From contig DATATV010000155.1 of NCBI GenBank assembly GCA_036268615.1, positions 1 to 64,000 of the forward strand: DNA of 64,000 nucleotides, in the 5' to 3' direction. A program made the position numbers and the translations under genes. Below the pieces are notes generated by a model. The model did no database searches. It had not been told where the DNA came from and saw nothing but the letters and a program-made list of their open reading frames with translations. Below, piece by piece: positions 25,771 to 34,351 of the stretch (the first letter of the stretch is position 1; each line of letters opens with the position of its first letter). This stretch comes from DATATV01 sp036268615 (lineage in GTDB: Bacteria > Actinomycetota > Actinomycetes > Mycobacteriales > Pseudonocardiaceae).

Positions 25771-26646
25771 ATGACCGTCACCACGCTCGTCCCCGACCAG
25801 CTCTACCACCTGGGCACGTTCATTGCACTGGACGGTCGGCTGAGCTGGCGGGCGCCGGACGCACGCGGGTTCGAACCGATCGGCGCCTACCTGGTGACCC
25901 AACCCGACCAGTGCGTGCTCATCTACACCGGGGTGGCCGCCCAGCGCGACCAGATGGTCGCCGACACCAGGGCAGCGGTCGGTGCGCGTGAGCTGAGCCT
26001 GCTGGTGGACCGCAACGAGGCGGACGTGATCGGCAACCTGTCCGCGCTGACGAACGAACTGGACGTCGCGGCCATCTGGTACTCCGGTGCCGGCCAGATC
26101 GTTCGCTGGTTCACCTACGACGACGAGAACAAAGGTCGCTACGACGCGCATCCCGAACTCCGGTACATGGTGCCAAGGGCGCCGGAGACCGAACGCATCC
26201 GGCAGATCTTCGGCGACCGGCCGGGGGTGGTCGAGCTGACCGGCGGCCGCAGCCTGTCGCTGCTCTACACGAACCTCGGCACTCTCGGGTACTCGTGGAC
26301 CTGGGACGAGCAGACCGGAACCCTGTTCACCGGGGACTTCTTCGCGCACGGCGCCTCGCCGAGCGGTGTGGACGTGGTCCTGACCGAACAGAACGACACG
26401 ACCACCTACGAACAGGTGAAGAACCATCTTTTCGAGCGGTTCTACTGGATGCGGGAATCGCGGATCGAGCCGTTGTTGGACAACCTGAACGGCATCTTCG
26501 CCGCGCACGAGGTCGAGCGGATCGCGCCCAACCACGGCTGTGTCGTGCAGGGCAAGGCATTGGTGGCCCGACACCTGGACTGGATCAGGCAGGCCATCAC
26601 GACCGGCGCCCAGGAGTTCGCCGACCAGCACGCCTTGGAGGGGTGA
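25771..26646 (+). CDS. Metallo-beta-lactamase-fold (ODP-like) protein with depleted metal site, copy 1
   Basis: A 291-residue protein resembling the oxygen-binding diiron (flavodiiron-like) branch of the MBL fold. The usual H-x-E-x-D-H motif is replaced by DRNEADVIGNL (Arg for the first His), and the later central His is not evident; FTGDFFAHG (bridging Asp) and NHGCVVQG (terminal His) remain. It may therefore bind metal poorly or act non-catalytically. It is immediately followed by a metal-complete MBL protein, and the same pair recurs at 42206-43879. The ATG follows the lipoprotein stop by 28 bp. Confidence 0.72.
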   Translation: MTVTTLVPDQLYHLGTFIALDGRLSWRAPDARGFEPIGAYLVTQPDQCVLIYTGVAAQRDQMVADTRAAVGARELSLLVDRNEADVIGNLSALTNELDVAAIWYSGAGQIVRWFTYDDENKGRYDAHPELRYMVPRAPETERIRQIFGDRPGVVELTGGRSLSLLYTNLGTLGYSWTWDEQTGTLFTGDFFAHGASPSGVDVVLTEQNDTTTYEQVKNHLFERFYWMRESRIEPLLDNLNGIFAAHEVERIAPNHGCVVQGKALVARHLDWIRQAITTGAQEFADQHALEG

Positions 26647-26652
26647 GCGTAC

Positions 26653-27480
26653 ATGCTTGAGCTTGACCTGGACGACCTGCGCGAGGTGTACGGCCACTAC
26701 CTGCCCGGCCGGCGCTTCCCGAAGACGATCGCGCCCGGCGTGCAGTGGCTGGGCGGTTGCTCGGCCATCGCCCTGGACGAGGGCCGGCCGGACATCCGGC
26801 ACTCGCAGTGCAACTGCTACCTGGTCACCGGCGACACCGGCACGCTGCTGGTCGACTCCGGCCATCCGGCCTTCTGGGGCGGCTATCGGGATGCGCTGTA
26901 CCAGGCGCTGGACGGCCGCCCCCTGGACTACGTGATGCCGACGCACGCCGAGGTCCCGCACGCCGGCGCACTCACCCTGCTGTACCACGAGTGGCCGGGA
27001 CTCACCGTGGTCGGCAACACCCAGGACTACCACCTCTTCCACCCGGAACTGCCCGACTCGGCCTACCGTCCGATGCCGGTCGTCGGCAATCAGCTCGTCG
27101 ATCTGGGCGGGCGCACCTTCGAGATCATGCCGGCACTGTTCAAGGACCTCGCCACCACCGTGTGGGGCTTCGATGACCGGACCAAGGTGTTCTTCCCGGC
27201 CGACGCGTTCGCCTACATGCACTGGCACTCCGAGGATGCCTGCGGGCTGACCATGGAGGAGTTGCCCGGCGAGCCGGAGCCGGACAACTTCCAGTTCATC
27301 ATCAGCGGGGTCCAGTACCGTGACATGAACGAGAAGGTGGACCGATTCCAGGAACTGATGACCGAGTACCAGGTCGTCACGCTGGCGCCCGCGCACGGCA
27401 CCGTGCTCACCGACATGGCTCGCACCAGGTGGTTCCTGGACGGTCTGCGGGAGATGACCCCGGACAAGGCCGGCCATTGA
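26653..27480 (+). CDS. Metallo-beta-lactamase-fold hydrolase/oxidoreductase, copy 1
   Basis: A 275-residue MBL-fold protein with THAEVPHAG near residue 97 (H-x-E-x-x-H metal motif), DYHLFHPEL, FFPADAFAYMHW (bridging Asp) and LAPAHGTVL (His), the pattern of flavodiiron-like members with an intact di-metal site. It begins 6 bp after its metal-depleted partner with GGAGGGG as ribosome binding site. Close in length and motif to the protein at 43070. Role unknown; hydrolytic lactone/amide opening or an oxygen-dependent redox step are both possible for this fold. Confidence 0.75.
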   Translation: MLELDLDDLREVYGHYLPGRRFPKTIAPGVQWLGGCSAIALDEGRPDIRHSQCNCYLVTGDTGTLLVDSGHPAFWGGYRDALYQALDGRPLDYVMPTHAEVPHAGALTLLYHEWPGLTVVGNTQDYHLFHPELPDSAYRPMPVVGNQLVDLGGRTFEIMPALFKDLATTVWGFDDRTKVFFPADAFAYMHWHSEDACGLTMEELPGEPEPDNFQFIISGVQYRDMNEKVDRFQELMTEYQVVTLAPAHGTVLTDMARTRWFLDGLREMTPDKAGH

Positions 27481-28265
27481 CCGGGGTCGGGGCGGTCCCG
27501 GAGCTGTTCTCCCTGGCCGGTCGCACGGCGTTGGTCACCGGCGCCAGCACCGCGATCGGCCGGGAGATCGCGGTCATGTTGGCGGGTGCGGGTGCCGATG
27601 TCGTCGTCTCGGCCCGGTCCGCGCCCGCGTTGGAACGGGCCGCTGGGGAGATCCGTGCGCTCGGGCGGAAGTCCACCGTGCTGCCGATGGATCTGGCCGA
27701 CATCGCGGCGGTGGAAGCGGCTCCGCACGAGGTCGAGGCCGAGTTCGGCGCGCTGGACATCGTCGTCAACGCGGCCGGCGCCACCTATGCCGGCATCGGC
27801 GAGCCCTCGGTCGAGGCGACGGAGCAGTTGTGGGACCGGCACTTCGACGTGAACCTGAAGGCGTCGTTCTTCCTGGCCCGATCGGCCGCGCGACTGATGC
27901 TGGCCGCGGGCTCGGGGAAGATCGTGAACATCGCCTCCACGTTCTCCTTCGTCGGCGTCCCGGCCATGGCGGCCTACTGCGCCAGCAAGGGCGGCGTGGT
28001 GCAGTTGACCCGGGCGCTGGCCACGGAGTGGGCACCGCACGGGATCAATGTGAACGGGGTCGCGCCGGGCGCGGTGCTGACCGAGATCAGCGAGCCCAAT
28101 CTGGGCACCGAGCAGGGCCTGCGGACCGCGGTCGCGCGCATTCCGGCCGGGCGACTGGTCACCGCGCAGGACGTGGCCGCCGCGGTGCTGTACCTCAGCG
28201 CGCCCGCGTCGAACATGGTGCACGGGCACACCCTCGTCGTCGACGGCGGGACGATCGTCGGTTGA
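27477..28265 (+). CDS. SDR family oxidoreductase
   Basis: A 262-residue classical SDR: LFSLAGRTALVTGASTAIGREIA with the cofactor TGxxxxxG loop near residue 20, NAAGATYAG (NxAG), Ser in IVNIASTFSFVG, catalytic YCASKGG (Tyr and Lys) near 165, VAPGAVLTE and C-terminal VVDGGTIVG. Only a TTG at 27477 overlapping the previous stop (TTGA) offers a suitable start, so translation is probably coupled to the MBL gene. It would oxidise or reduce a hydroxyl intermediate in the pathway; a second SDR lies at 45474. Confidence 0.83.
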   Translation: MTGVGAVPELFSLAGRTALVTGASTAIGREIAVMLAGAGADVVVSARSAPALERAAGEIRALGRKSTVLPMDLADIAAVEAAPHEVEAEFGALDIVVNAAGATYAGIGEPSVEATEQLWDRHFDVNLKASFFLARSAARLMLAAGSGKIVNIASTFSFVGVPAMAAYCASKGGVVQLTRALATEWAPHGINVNGVAPGAVLTEISEPNLGTEQGLRTAVARIPAGRLVTAQDVAAAVLYLSAPASNMVHGHTLVVDGGTIVG

Positions 28266-28305
28266 TCGATCGCGATCAGGCGATCGAGTCCCGTGCCCCA
28301 ACAGG

Positions 28306-28379
28306 GGTGACCGGTACATCCGAAGTCCGGTGACCCGGTCGATCGAGCATCCGAGTCCCGCGTCCCGAGCCAGGTGACC
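28306..28379 (+). repeat. Three GGTGACC repeats before the MFS gene
   Basis: GGTGACC occurs at 28306, 28329 and 28373, embedded in an imperfect direct repeat of about 33 bp (starting at 28285 and 28352, period 67) that begins CGAGTCCCG. The last copy abuts the MFS start and supplies its ribosome binding site. Function unknown. Confidence 0.3.
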
Positions 28380-28380
28380 T

Positions 28381-29832
28381 GTGCAGTCAACGTCCCGGAA
28401 ACGAGTCTTCGCACTGTGTTTCGTGGTCACCACGTTCCTGGTCGCGCTGGACATGACCGCGGTGAACGTCGGCCTGCTGGCGATCGCCCGTTCGCTGCAC
28501 AGCGATGTGGCCGGCTCCAGCGCGGTCTCCATCGCCTATCTCACCGGCGCCGCGGCGTGTATGCCGTTGGCCGGCGCGCTCACCCAGCGGTGGGGGCCGC
28601 GCCGGCTCTATCTGATCGCGCTTGCCCTGTTCCTGCTGGCCTCGGCGGCGTGCGCGGCGTCCGCGACACTGCCGGAGTTGGTGGTCGGTCGGGCCGTGCA
28701 GGGCGCCGCGTCCGGGATGCTCGCCCCGCTGGTGGCCGGCATGCTGTTCCGGGCGTTTGATGCCCAGGAGCGGGTTGGCATCGCGCGACTGCTGATGATC
28801 GGCTGGGTGAGCGCACCCGCGCTCGGTCCGTTGTTCGGCGGCTGGTGCGTCACCGTGTTGTCCTGGCGGTGGATCTTTCTGGTCACCGTGCTGCTCGGCA
28901 CCGTACTGTTCGGATTCTGTGCGCGGGCGCTGCCCAAGGAGCGTGTTGCCGGCGCGAGGACCGCCGACCGGCTCGGCTGGTGGCTGTCGCCGGTGGGTCT
29001 GAGCCTGGTGTTCTTCGCGCTGGCCCGCAGTGCCGGCTCGGGTTGGTCGGACGGCTGGGTGCTGGGGTCGGCGGCGTGCGGGGCACTGCTGGTGACAGTG
29101 TTCGTGTTGGCCGAGATTCGTTCGGCGGCTCCGTTGTTGCGGCTGAGGCTGCTGGCCGACGTGGCGTTCTGGACGCCGAACCTGGTGTCACTGCTGGGGG
29201 TCACCGCGTTCAGTGGGCTGATCTTCCTGGTGCCGCTGCTGGTGCAGGCCGGTCACGGCGGCTCGCCGCTGGCCGCCGGTGAGTCGATCTTCTGGGAGGC
29301 GATCGGCGTCCAACTGGCCAGCCAGGTGGCCGGCCGCTCCTACCGCCGCATCGGTCCCTACCGACTGATGGCGCTCGGCCTGCTCGGGACGTCGGCGGTC
29401 GTGCTGTTGTTACTCGATTTCGGACCGCACACCAGCTTGTGGTGGTTGCGCCTGGCCGTTTTCACGATCGGACTCTGCATGGGCGGCTTCTTCATGCCCG
29501 TGCAGGTGATCGGCTACGAACGCGTCAGCCATGCGGACCTGGGCCACGCGACCGCGGTGGTGAACATCCAGCGCCAGTTGGCCTCCGCGCTGGGCGTGGC
29601 CGTACTGGGCACCGTCCTGACCCATGACGCACACGGCACCACCATTCCGTTCGGCGCGTTCCACGTCGGGGTGGTGGTCATCGCGACCCTGTCGGCGCTG
29701 GCCGGCGGGGTGTCGTGGTGGGCCTCGATCCGGACCGGCCGGACCGAGGCCGCCACTCAGACCGCGACCGGCCCGGAGATTTCGCCGAGCAGTCCGGCCA
29801 CCTCGCCACCGAACTCCAGCCCCCAGACCTGA
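28381..29832 (+). CDS. MFS transporter
   Basis: A 483-residue major facilitator with about 12-14 hydrophobic helices. The N-terminal helix LCFVVTTFLVALDMTAVNVGLLAIARSL is the DHA2/EmrB-like opening (motif D1), followed by GAAACMPLAGALTQRWGPRRLY (motif A) and RAVQGAASGMLAPLVAG (motif B). Such proteins export drugs or carry pathway substrates using the proton gradient. It starts at GTG 28381 at the end of the unit of binding protein, two MBL proteins and SDR, and its last 76 bp overlap the convergent MmgE/PrpD gene. Confidence 0.83.
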   Translation: MQSTSRKRVFALCFVVTTFLVALDMTAVNVGLLAIARSLHSDVAGSSAVSIAYLTGAAACMPLAGALTQRWGPRRLYLIALALFLLASAACAASATLPELVVGRAVQGAASGMLAPLVAGMLFRAFDAQERVGIARLLMIGWVSAPALGPLFGGWCVTVLSWRWIFLVTVLLGTVLFGFCARALPKERVAGARTADRLGWWLSPVGLSLVFFALARSAGSGWSDGWVLGSAACGALLVTVFVLAEIRSAAPLLRLRLLADVAFWTPNLVSLLGVTAFSGLIFLVPLLVQAGHGGSPLAAGESIFWEAIGVQLASQVAGRSYRRIGPYRLMALGLLGTSAVVLLLLDFGPHTSLWWLRLAVFTIGLCMGGFFMPVQVIGYERVSHADLGHATAVVNIQRQLASALGVAVLGTVLTHDAHGTTIPFGAFHVGVVVIATLSALAGGVSWWASIRTGRTEAATQTATGPEISPSSPATSPPNSSPQT

Positions 29833-31148
29833 TCGATGATCCGCTCCGTCCGAGCCGGGTCCAACCGGGTCGCGGCGACCGCACGGAACCAGTCGGCCAG
29901 CCCCTCGTCGGACTGCGGGTCGACCGGCGAGCCACGGAAACCCGCGACCGCGGCCGTGAGCCGTCGGCCGTCGGCGAGCACCACCTCCACCGCGGCGCCA
30001 CTCATGTCCGGAATGGACTCGTCGGCCACGAACCGTACCCGCTCGCGCAGGTCACGTACGGCCGGATCGGCCACGAACTCGGCGAACCGATGGTCGAAGG
30101 AGAATGCGTCGTGCAGCCACGCCGCGGCCAGCCGGGACTGCGGGTCGGAGTTGAGCACCAGCGGCTCGTGGATGACCGGGTGCCGGTCGTACTTGCGCCG
30201 TACTCCGGTCGCGGTGCGCTGGTCGACCCGGACCACGATCTCGGTGGCCGTGGGCGGCAGCGAATCGGCGAACTGTCCGCGTACCTCGGCCAGGGCTGCC
30301 AGCGGCGCCTGTGAGTACGTGTCCCCGGAGTAGGGCTGGAACAAGACGTCGCCGGTCCGCCAGCGTGTACCCAGCTCCGCCAGCGCCCGGTGCAGGACCT
30401 CCGCCGGTTTGCCGGTGAACGCGTGGAACGCACCGAAGGCACCGTCCAGGGCTCTTTCCGGTGCGACGAAACCAGCCCGCGCCGCGCGGAGAGCGGCGAC
30501 GCCGGCCCGCGTGGCGCTCGCGGTGAGGTACCCGGCGCTGGGCGTGCCGCCCATTTCCCACATGCCGACCCCGCTCATCGCGGCGATGCCGACGGCGTCC
30601 CGGACCACCTGCCGGTCCGCCCGGGCCAGCACACACGCGGCGACCACCGAGCCCATCGGCGCCAACACCGACAGCGGCGCGAAACCGTGCACCTGAAGCA
30701 TCTCCGGCGAACCGGCCAACGCGATGGCCACCTGCACCTCGATGCCCGCGGCGATCGCGGCGAGCACGTCGGCCCCGCCCGCGCCGAACTCGGCTGCCGA
30801 GGCCAGTGCCGAAGTGACCGCCGGGCCACCCGGATGCATTCCGCTGACCAGTTCCATGTCGTCCAGCAGCAGCATCGTCCACATCAACTGGTTGCCCGCC
30901 GCGGCCTCCTCGGCGGGCAGCCGGTGACCGGTCCACCACACGCCGGTGCCCTCCTGGCCCACGACGGGCAGTCGGGCCAGTTCGCCGGCGACCAGACCGG
31001 TGGTGAGCGTTTCGCCCGAGGCGGCCAGTGTCGCCCGCAGGCCGTTGAGCAGAATCCGGGCCGCGGCGTGCCGGACGGGGGAAGGGGTGTGCTCCCGGGC
31101 GGTCTCGACGAAATCGGCGATGGTGTCCGCGGCGGTGGTGGTGTCCAT
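29757..31148 (-). CDS. MmgE/PrpD family protein (first copy)
   Basis: A 463-residue member of the MmgE/PrpD family, which includes 2-methylcitrate dehydratase, cis-aconitate decarboxylase and many uncharacterised enzymes. Seen are the N-terminal helical half, the pocket-region segment MLLLDDMELVSGMHPGGPAVTSALASAAEFG near residue 90-120 (family usually D-D-x-x-x-x-x-x-H-P), GFAPLSVLAPMGSVVAACVLA and a C-terminal alpha/beta domain with DPQSRLAAAWLHDAF. Dehydration, decarboxylation or isomerisation of a carboxylic acid is the family theme; the substrate is unknown. It starts one base into the end of the flavin monooxygenase gene and overlaps the MFS gene tail-to-tail. Confidence 0.82.
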   Translation of the reverse strand: MDTTTAADTIADFVETAREHTPSPVRHAAARILLNGLRATLAASGETLTTGLVAGELARLPVVGQEGTGVWWTGHRLPAEEAAAGNQLMWTMLLLDDMELVSGMHPGGPAVTSALASAAEFGAGGADVLAAIAAGIEVQVAIALAGSPEMLQVHGFAPLSVLAPMGSVVAACVLARADRQVVRDAVGIAAMSGVGMWEMGGTPSAGYLTASATRAGVAALRAARAGFVAPERALDGAFGAFHAFTGKPAEVLHRALAELGTRWRTGDVLFQPYSGDTYSQAPLAALAEVRGQFADSLPPTATEIVVRVDQRTATGVRRKYDRHPVIHEPLVLNSDPQSRLAAAWLHDAFSFDHRFAEFVADPAVRDLRERVRFVADESIPDMSGAAVEVVLADGRRLTAAVAGFRGSPVDPQSDEGLADWFRAVAATRLDPARTERIIDQVWGLEFGGEVAGLLGEISGPVAV

Positions 31149-32362
31149 CAGACGGCCGTCCCGATTCGGTCGGCGAGCATCGAACTCACCAGCAGGTATT
31201 CGCGGGCCTTCGCCGGATCGGCGGCCAGCGCGGTCATGGTCTCGTTGCGTCGCTCTCGCACGTCGGGATCACGCTCCTGTAGCTGCTCCCAGTTCCGATG
31301 GGTCGCCTTCTGCACGAATTCGATGGCCTTGGTGCGGCGCAGTTCGTCGTAGCGGCCGATCGCACCGGTGTCGCCCGCCCGCTCGCTGAGGATCGCCTCG
31401 ACCGCGGCCAGTGCGTCGTGGATGCCACTGTTCATGCCCATGCCGCCGAGCGGATTGTTGATGTGCGCGGCATCTCCCGCCAGCAGCAGTCCACCTCGGA
31501 CGAACGTCCCGGCCACCCGCTGGTGCACGCGGTAGAGGGTGACGTGCGAGATGGTGTAGTCGCGGTCGAGTGGCGCGACGCCCTGGAGCCGGCGCTGCAC
31601 GGCCACCGGGTCGGTCAGTTCGGCCTCGTCGGCCTCACCGTCGACGGGGAACAGCGCCCGCCAGTGCCGGGGGGTACGCAGTAGCACCAGCCATTCCCGA
31701 GCGTCGGAGATGTAGTTGACCGATGCGATGCCTGGCAGCAGCTCCTCGAACGGCTCGGTGGTGGAGGCGACCAGGAATCGCTCCTGATAGGTCAGACCGG
31801 GGAAGTCGATGCCCAGACTCTGTCGTACCGGACTGCTCGCGCCGTCCGCGGCGATGACGTGCCGGACCCGCAGCGTGCTCGGCCGGTCACCGCCGACGGT
31901 CAGCACGATGTCCGAACCGTCCTGCGCCGCGGCGAGCACCGGCGCGCCGAACCGCAGGTCCACCTGCGGCAGGTGCTCGATCTCCCGACGCACGATCTGC
32001 ACGAGGTTCTGTTGCTCGCTCTGCAACCGGAACGGGAATCGAGTGTCCTTTTCGAGCAGTGCGAGGTCGAAATGGGCGATGAGTCCCTTGGTCCGGTCGC
32101 GGAGTTGGTAGGTGGGTGCGACCAGGCCGGTCTCGAAGAGTTGGGGGAACACGCCCAACTCGGCCAGCATCTCCAGCGTGGGTGGGTGGAAGGTGGACGC
32201 ACGGGAGTCGGCCGCATCCGTGCGGACCGCTGGGTTCGCCTCCAACACGGTCACCGGAATTCCCCGTCGGGCCAGGGCCAGTGCCGCGACGGCACCGACC
32301 GGTCCGAAGCCGACGACCACCACACTCTCCGCCGGCAGGGTCTGGGGGTGAGCAGTGCCCAT
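31148..32362 (-). CDS. FAD-dependent aromatic-hydroxylase-type monooxygenase
   Basis: A 404-residue class A flavoprotein monooxygenase. N-terminal dinucleotide fold VVVVGFGPVGAVAALALARRG (GxGxxG), the conserved Arg region DSRASTFHPPTLEML, the DG motif AADGASSPVRQSLG near residue 165 and the GD motif GLLLAGDAAHINNPLGGMGMNSGIHD near 280 are all present. It would hydroxylate an aromatic or enol substrate using NAD(P)H and O2. First gene of a leftward two-gene unit with MmgE/PrpD. A regulon box lies 37 bp upstream of its start (32399-32425). Confidence 0.87.
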   Translation of the reverse strand: MGTAHPQTLPAESVVVVGFGPVGAVAALALARRGIPVTVLEANPAVRTDAADSRASTFHPPTLEMLAELGVFPQLFETGLVAPTYQLRDRTKGLIAHFDLALLEKDTRFPFRLQSEQQNLVQIVRREIEHLPQVDLRFGAPVLAAAQDGSDIVLTVGGDRPSTLRVRHVIAADGASSPVRQSLGIDFPGLTYQERFLVASTTEPFEELLPGIASVNYISDAREWLVLLRTPRHWRALFPVDGEADEAELTDPVAVQRRLQGVAPLDRDYTISHVTLYRVHQRVAGTFVRGGLLLAGDAAHINNPLGGMGMNSGIHDALAAVEAILSERAGDTGAIGRYDELRRTKAIEFVQKATHRNWEQLQERDPDVRERRNETMTALAADPAKAREYLLVSSMLADRIGTAV

Positions 32363-32398
32363 GGCAGTCTCCGCACTGTGAGTGGGCCGCCGCGCGAT

Positions 32399-32425
32399 GT
32401 GGAACGTAGTCGCGACGGGTGGAAC
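32399..32425 (+). promoter_or_regulatory. Catabolic regulon box D (IclR-type, inferred)
   Basis: GTGGAAC at 32399 and again at 32419, both exact, start-to-start distance 20. The centre GTAGTCGCGACGG contains GTCGCGAC, itself palindromic. It lies 37 bp upstream of the leftward monooxygenase start. Confidence 0.65.
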
Positions 32426-32566
32426 GACGTTACGAATATTCCTGCCACCGCGTCAACTGCTGCCTCGGGTGACAAACCTTGCAGGCGATCTTGTTCCACT
32501 CCAAGGAATCCGACCTCCGTTTCGGCAATCGGCTCTTGACCGTCGAACCGGCCCGTCATACGCTGT

Positions 32567-32593
32567 GTTCCGCAAAGAGAAACCATGTTTCAC
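32567..32593 (-). promoter_or_regulatory. Catabolic regulon box E (IclR-type, inferred)
   Basis: Read on the minus strand: GTGAAAC, then GGTTTC in the centre, then GCGGAAC 20 bp from the first box. The spacing and central GTTTC match boxes A and B. It ends 30 bp before the Dabb-protein start. Confidence 0.55.
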
Positions 32594-32622
32594 TTCTGTA
32601 AACAGCCCGTTCAAGGAGAGCC

Positions 32623-32955
32623 GTGAGCGCTGTCCGGCATGTCGTGCTCCTCCGTTTCAAGCCAGAGATCGACGAATCGACTCGTGCGACGGTGATCGCG
32701 GACCTGACCGAGCTGATCGGAGAACTCGTCGAGCGCAGCCCCGGTCTGCTTGCCGGCGCCGCAGGCCGTGATCTCGGCCTGGCCGGCGGCGCGATGGACG
32801 CGGCACTCGTGCTGGACGCCGTCGACGCCGATGCGTGGACCGCCTACCAGCTCGACGCCGACCACAAAGACTTCGTGAGTACCCGGCTCGCGCCACTGCT
32901 GGCGGATCGGGCGGCCATTCAGTTCGCCGTCCCGGCAGCGAGAACGTCGCCGTGA
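32623..32955 (+). CDS. Dabb (stress-responsive A/B barrel) domain protein
   Basis: A 110-residue protein starting RHVVLLRFKPEIDE, a typical Dabb opening strand, with the later block WTAYQLDADHKDFVSTRLAPLLAD. Such small ferredoxin-like-barrel proteins dimerise and may act as cyclases, isomerases or ligand carriers. It starts at GTG after CAAGGAGAG and overlaps the isochorismatase-fold gene by four bases (GTGA). It heads a five-gene rightward unit to 37481. Specific role unknown. Confidence 0.75.
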   Translation: MSAVRHVVLLRFKPEIDESTRATVIADLTELIGELVERSPGLLAGAAGRDLGLAGGAMDAALVLDAVDADAWTAYQLDADHKDFVSTRLAPLLADRAAIQFAVPAARTSP

Positions 32956-33599
32956 ACGGCGGTCGACACCTGTTGGATGAGGACTACCGCCGAGCCGGTT
33001 TCGGCGGTCGACTCGGTGCCGGGGGGTCGCCCGCGGTGCTGGTGGTGGATGCGGTGCGGGCCTATCTCCGACCGGAGAGCCCGTTGTACGCCGGAGTTGA
33101 GCAACCGGTCGGGCACTGCGTGGAGTTGGCCGCCGCGGCCAGGGCCGCCGGTGTGCCGGTGCTCCTGACCCGGGTGGAGTTCGAACCGGACGGACGCGAC
33201 GGCGGCCTGTTCTTCCGGAAGGTCGCCGCGTTGCGGGCGTTCGTGACCGGCTCGCCCGATGGCGCCTTCGCCGACGGCCTGCGCGCCGAGGGCGACATCG
33301 TCGTGACCAAGCAGTACGCCAGCGCGTTTTTCGGCACCTCCCTGGCCAGCACGCTGGTCGCGTTGCGAGTGGACACCCTGCTGGTGTGCGGGCTGACCAC
33401 CAGCGGCTGCGTGCGGGCCAGCGCGATGGACGCGCTCAACCACGGCTTCCGGCCACTGGTCGTGGCCGAGGCGGTCGGTGATCGCGACTCGGCGGTCCAT
33501 CGGGCCAACCTGTTCGACCTCGATCAGAAGTACGCCGACGTGCTGTCCATGCGCGACGCCTCGGCCGTGCTGTCCTCGTCGCTCCGCACCGCGTCCTAG
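32952..33599 (+). CDS. Isochorismatase-fold cysteine hydrolase
   Basis: A 215-residue hydrolase with the full isochorismatase-superfamily triad: Asp in AVLVVDAVRAYL near residue 28, Lys in IVVTKQYASAFFGT near 118, and nucleophilic Cys in GLTTSGCVRASAMDA near 153. The layout resembles N-carbamoylsarcosine amidase and maleamate/nicotinamide amidases, so C-N bond hydrolysis is likely. The start is GTG 32952 overlapping the previous TGA; longer in-frame readings add Arg-rich non-protein sequence. It is followed after 8 bp by an Asp/Glu-racemase-fold protein. Confidence 0.83.
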   Translation: MNGGRHLLDEDYRRAGFGGRLGAGGSPAVLVVDAVRAYLRPESPLYAGVEQPVGHCVELAAAARAAGVPVLLTRVEFEPDGRDGGLFFRKVAALRAFVTGSPDGAFADGLRAEGDIVVTKQYASAFFGTSLASTLVALRVDTLLVCGLTTSGCVRASAMDALNHGFRPLVVAEAVGDRDSAVHRANLFDLDQKYADVLSMRDASAVLSSSLRTAS

Positions 33600-33607
33600 G
33601 AGGTTGC

Positions 33608-34351
33608 GTGCACACCGTGCTGGCCGATCGACAGGTTTTCGGCGTCATCGTGCCCTCGACCAACACCGTCGTGGAGGACGAGTACTACCGGGCACGTCCG
33701 CCCGGTGTCTCGTTTCACGCCGGCCGCATCCTGATCGAGAACGAGGATCTTGATTCCGACGACGTGTTCGAATCGTTTCTGACCGGTCTGCGCGCGCAGT
33801 TGGCCCACGCGGTCGAATCCGTCCTCACCTGTCGACCTGACCACCTGATCATGGGCATGTCAGCCGAGACATTCTGGGGCGGTGCGACCGGCAACGCGGA
33901 GTTCGAGGCGTGGATTCGTGACCTGTCCGGCCTCGAAGTGACCACCGGGGCGTCGGCCTGCCGGGCCGCGTTGACCGCGTTGGGCGCGCGGCGGATCGGC
34001 GTGATCACGCCCTACCAGCCGGTCGCCGATGAACAGGTTCGCCAGTACTTCGAGCAGATCGGCTTCGAGGTGACGGCGGTGCACGGGCTCAAGTGTGACA
34101 GCGCGACCTCGATCGCGCAGGTGCCGCCCGCCGCGATCGAGGCGGCCTTCCGGGCGGTGGACGGCCCGGACGTGGACGTGTTGGTGCAGGCCGGTACGAA
34201 CCTGCCGGTGGTGGACGTCGCGGTCGGCCTGGAACGCACGCTGGGCAAGCCGGTGCTGCCGATCAACACCGCCACTGTCTGGCACGCCCTGCGCACCTGC
34301 GGGATCACCGACCGGATCGCCGACCGCGGTCTGCTGCTGGAGGAGTTCTGA
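33608..34351 (+). CDS. Asp/Glu racemase superfamily protein (maleate isomerase/AMDase-like) lacking both catalytic Cys
   Basis: A 247-residue protein of the arylmalonate decarboxylase/maleate isomerase branch. PSTNTVVEDEYY near residue 16 is the substrate-carboxylate loop. The first Cys position of the two-Cys enzymes reads MGMSAETFWGG (Ser) and the second reads QAGTNLPVVD (Gly), followed by the family TLGKPVLPINTATVWHALR. Thus neither cysteine needed for isomerase or racemase chemistry is present by eye alignment. It may catalyse a different reaction on a dicarboxylate-like compound. It starts at GTG after AGGAGG and its stop overlaps the next ATG (TGATG type). Confidence 0.78.
   Translation: MHTVLADRQVFGVIVPSTNTVVEDEYYRARPPGVSFHAGRILIENEDLDSDDVFESFLTGLRAQLAHAVESVLTCRPDHLIMGMSAETFWGGATGNAEFEAWIRDLSGLEVTTGASACRAALTALGARRIGVITPYQPVADEQVRQYFEQIGFEVTAVHGLKCDSATSIAQVPPAAIEAAFRAVDGPDVDVLVQAGTNLPVVDVAVGLERTLGKPVLPINTATVWHALRTCGITDRIADRGLLLEEF

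Noticed and set aside
31148..34351. Nicotinate maleamate pathway (NicC monooxygenase, NicF amidase, NicE isomerase)
   Set aside because: The gene types are superficially alike, but no ring-cleaving NicX-type dioxygenase was seen and the racemase-fold protein lacks both maleate isomerase cysteines.
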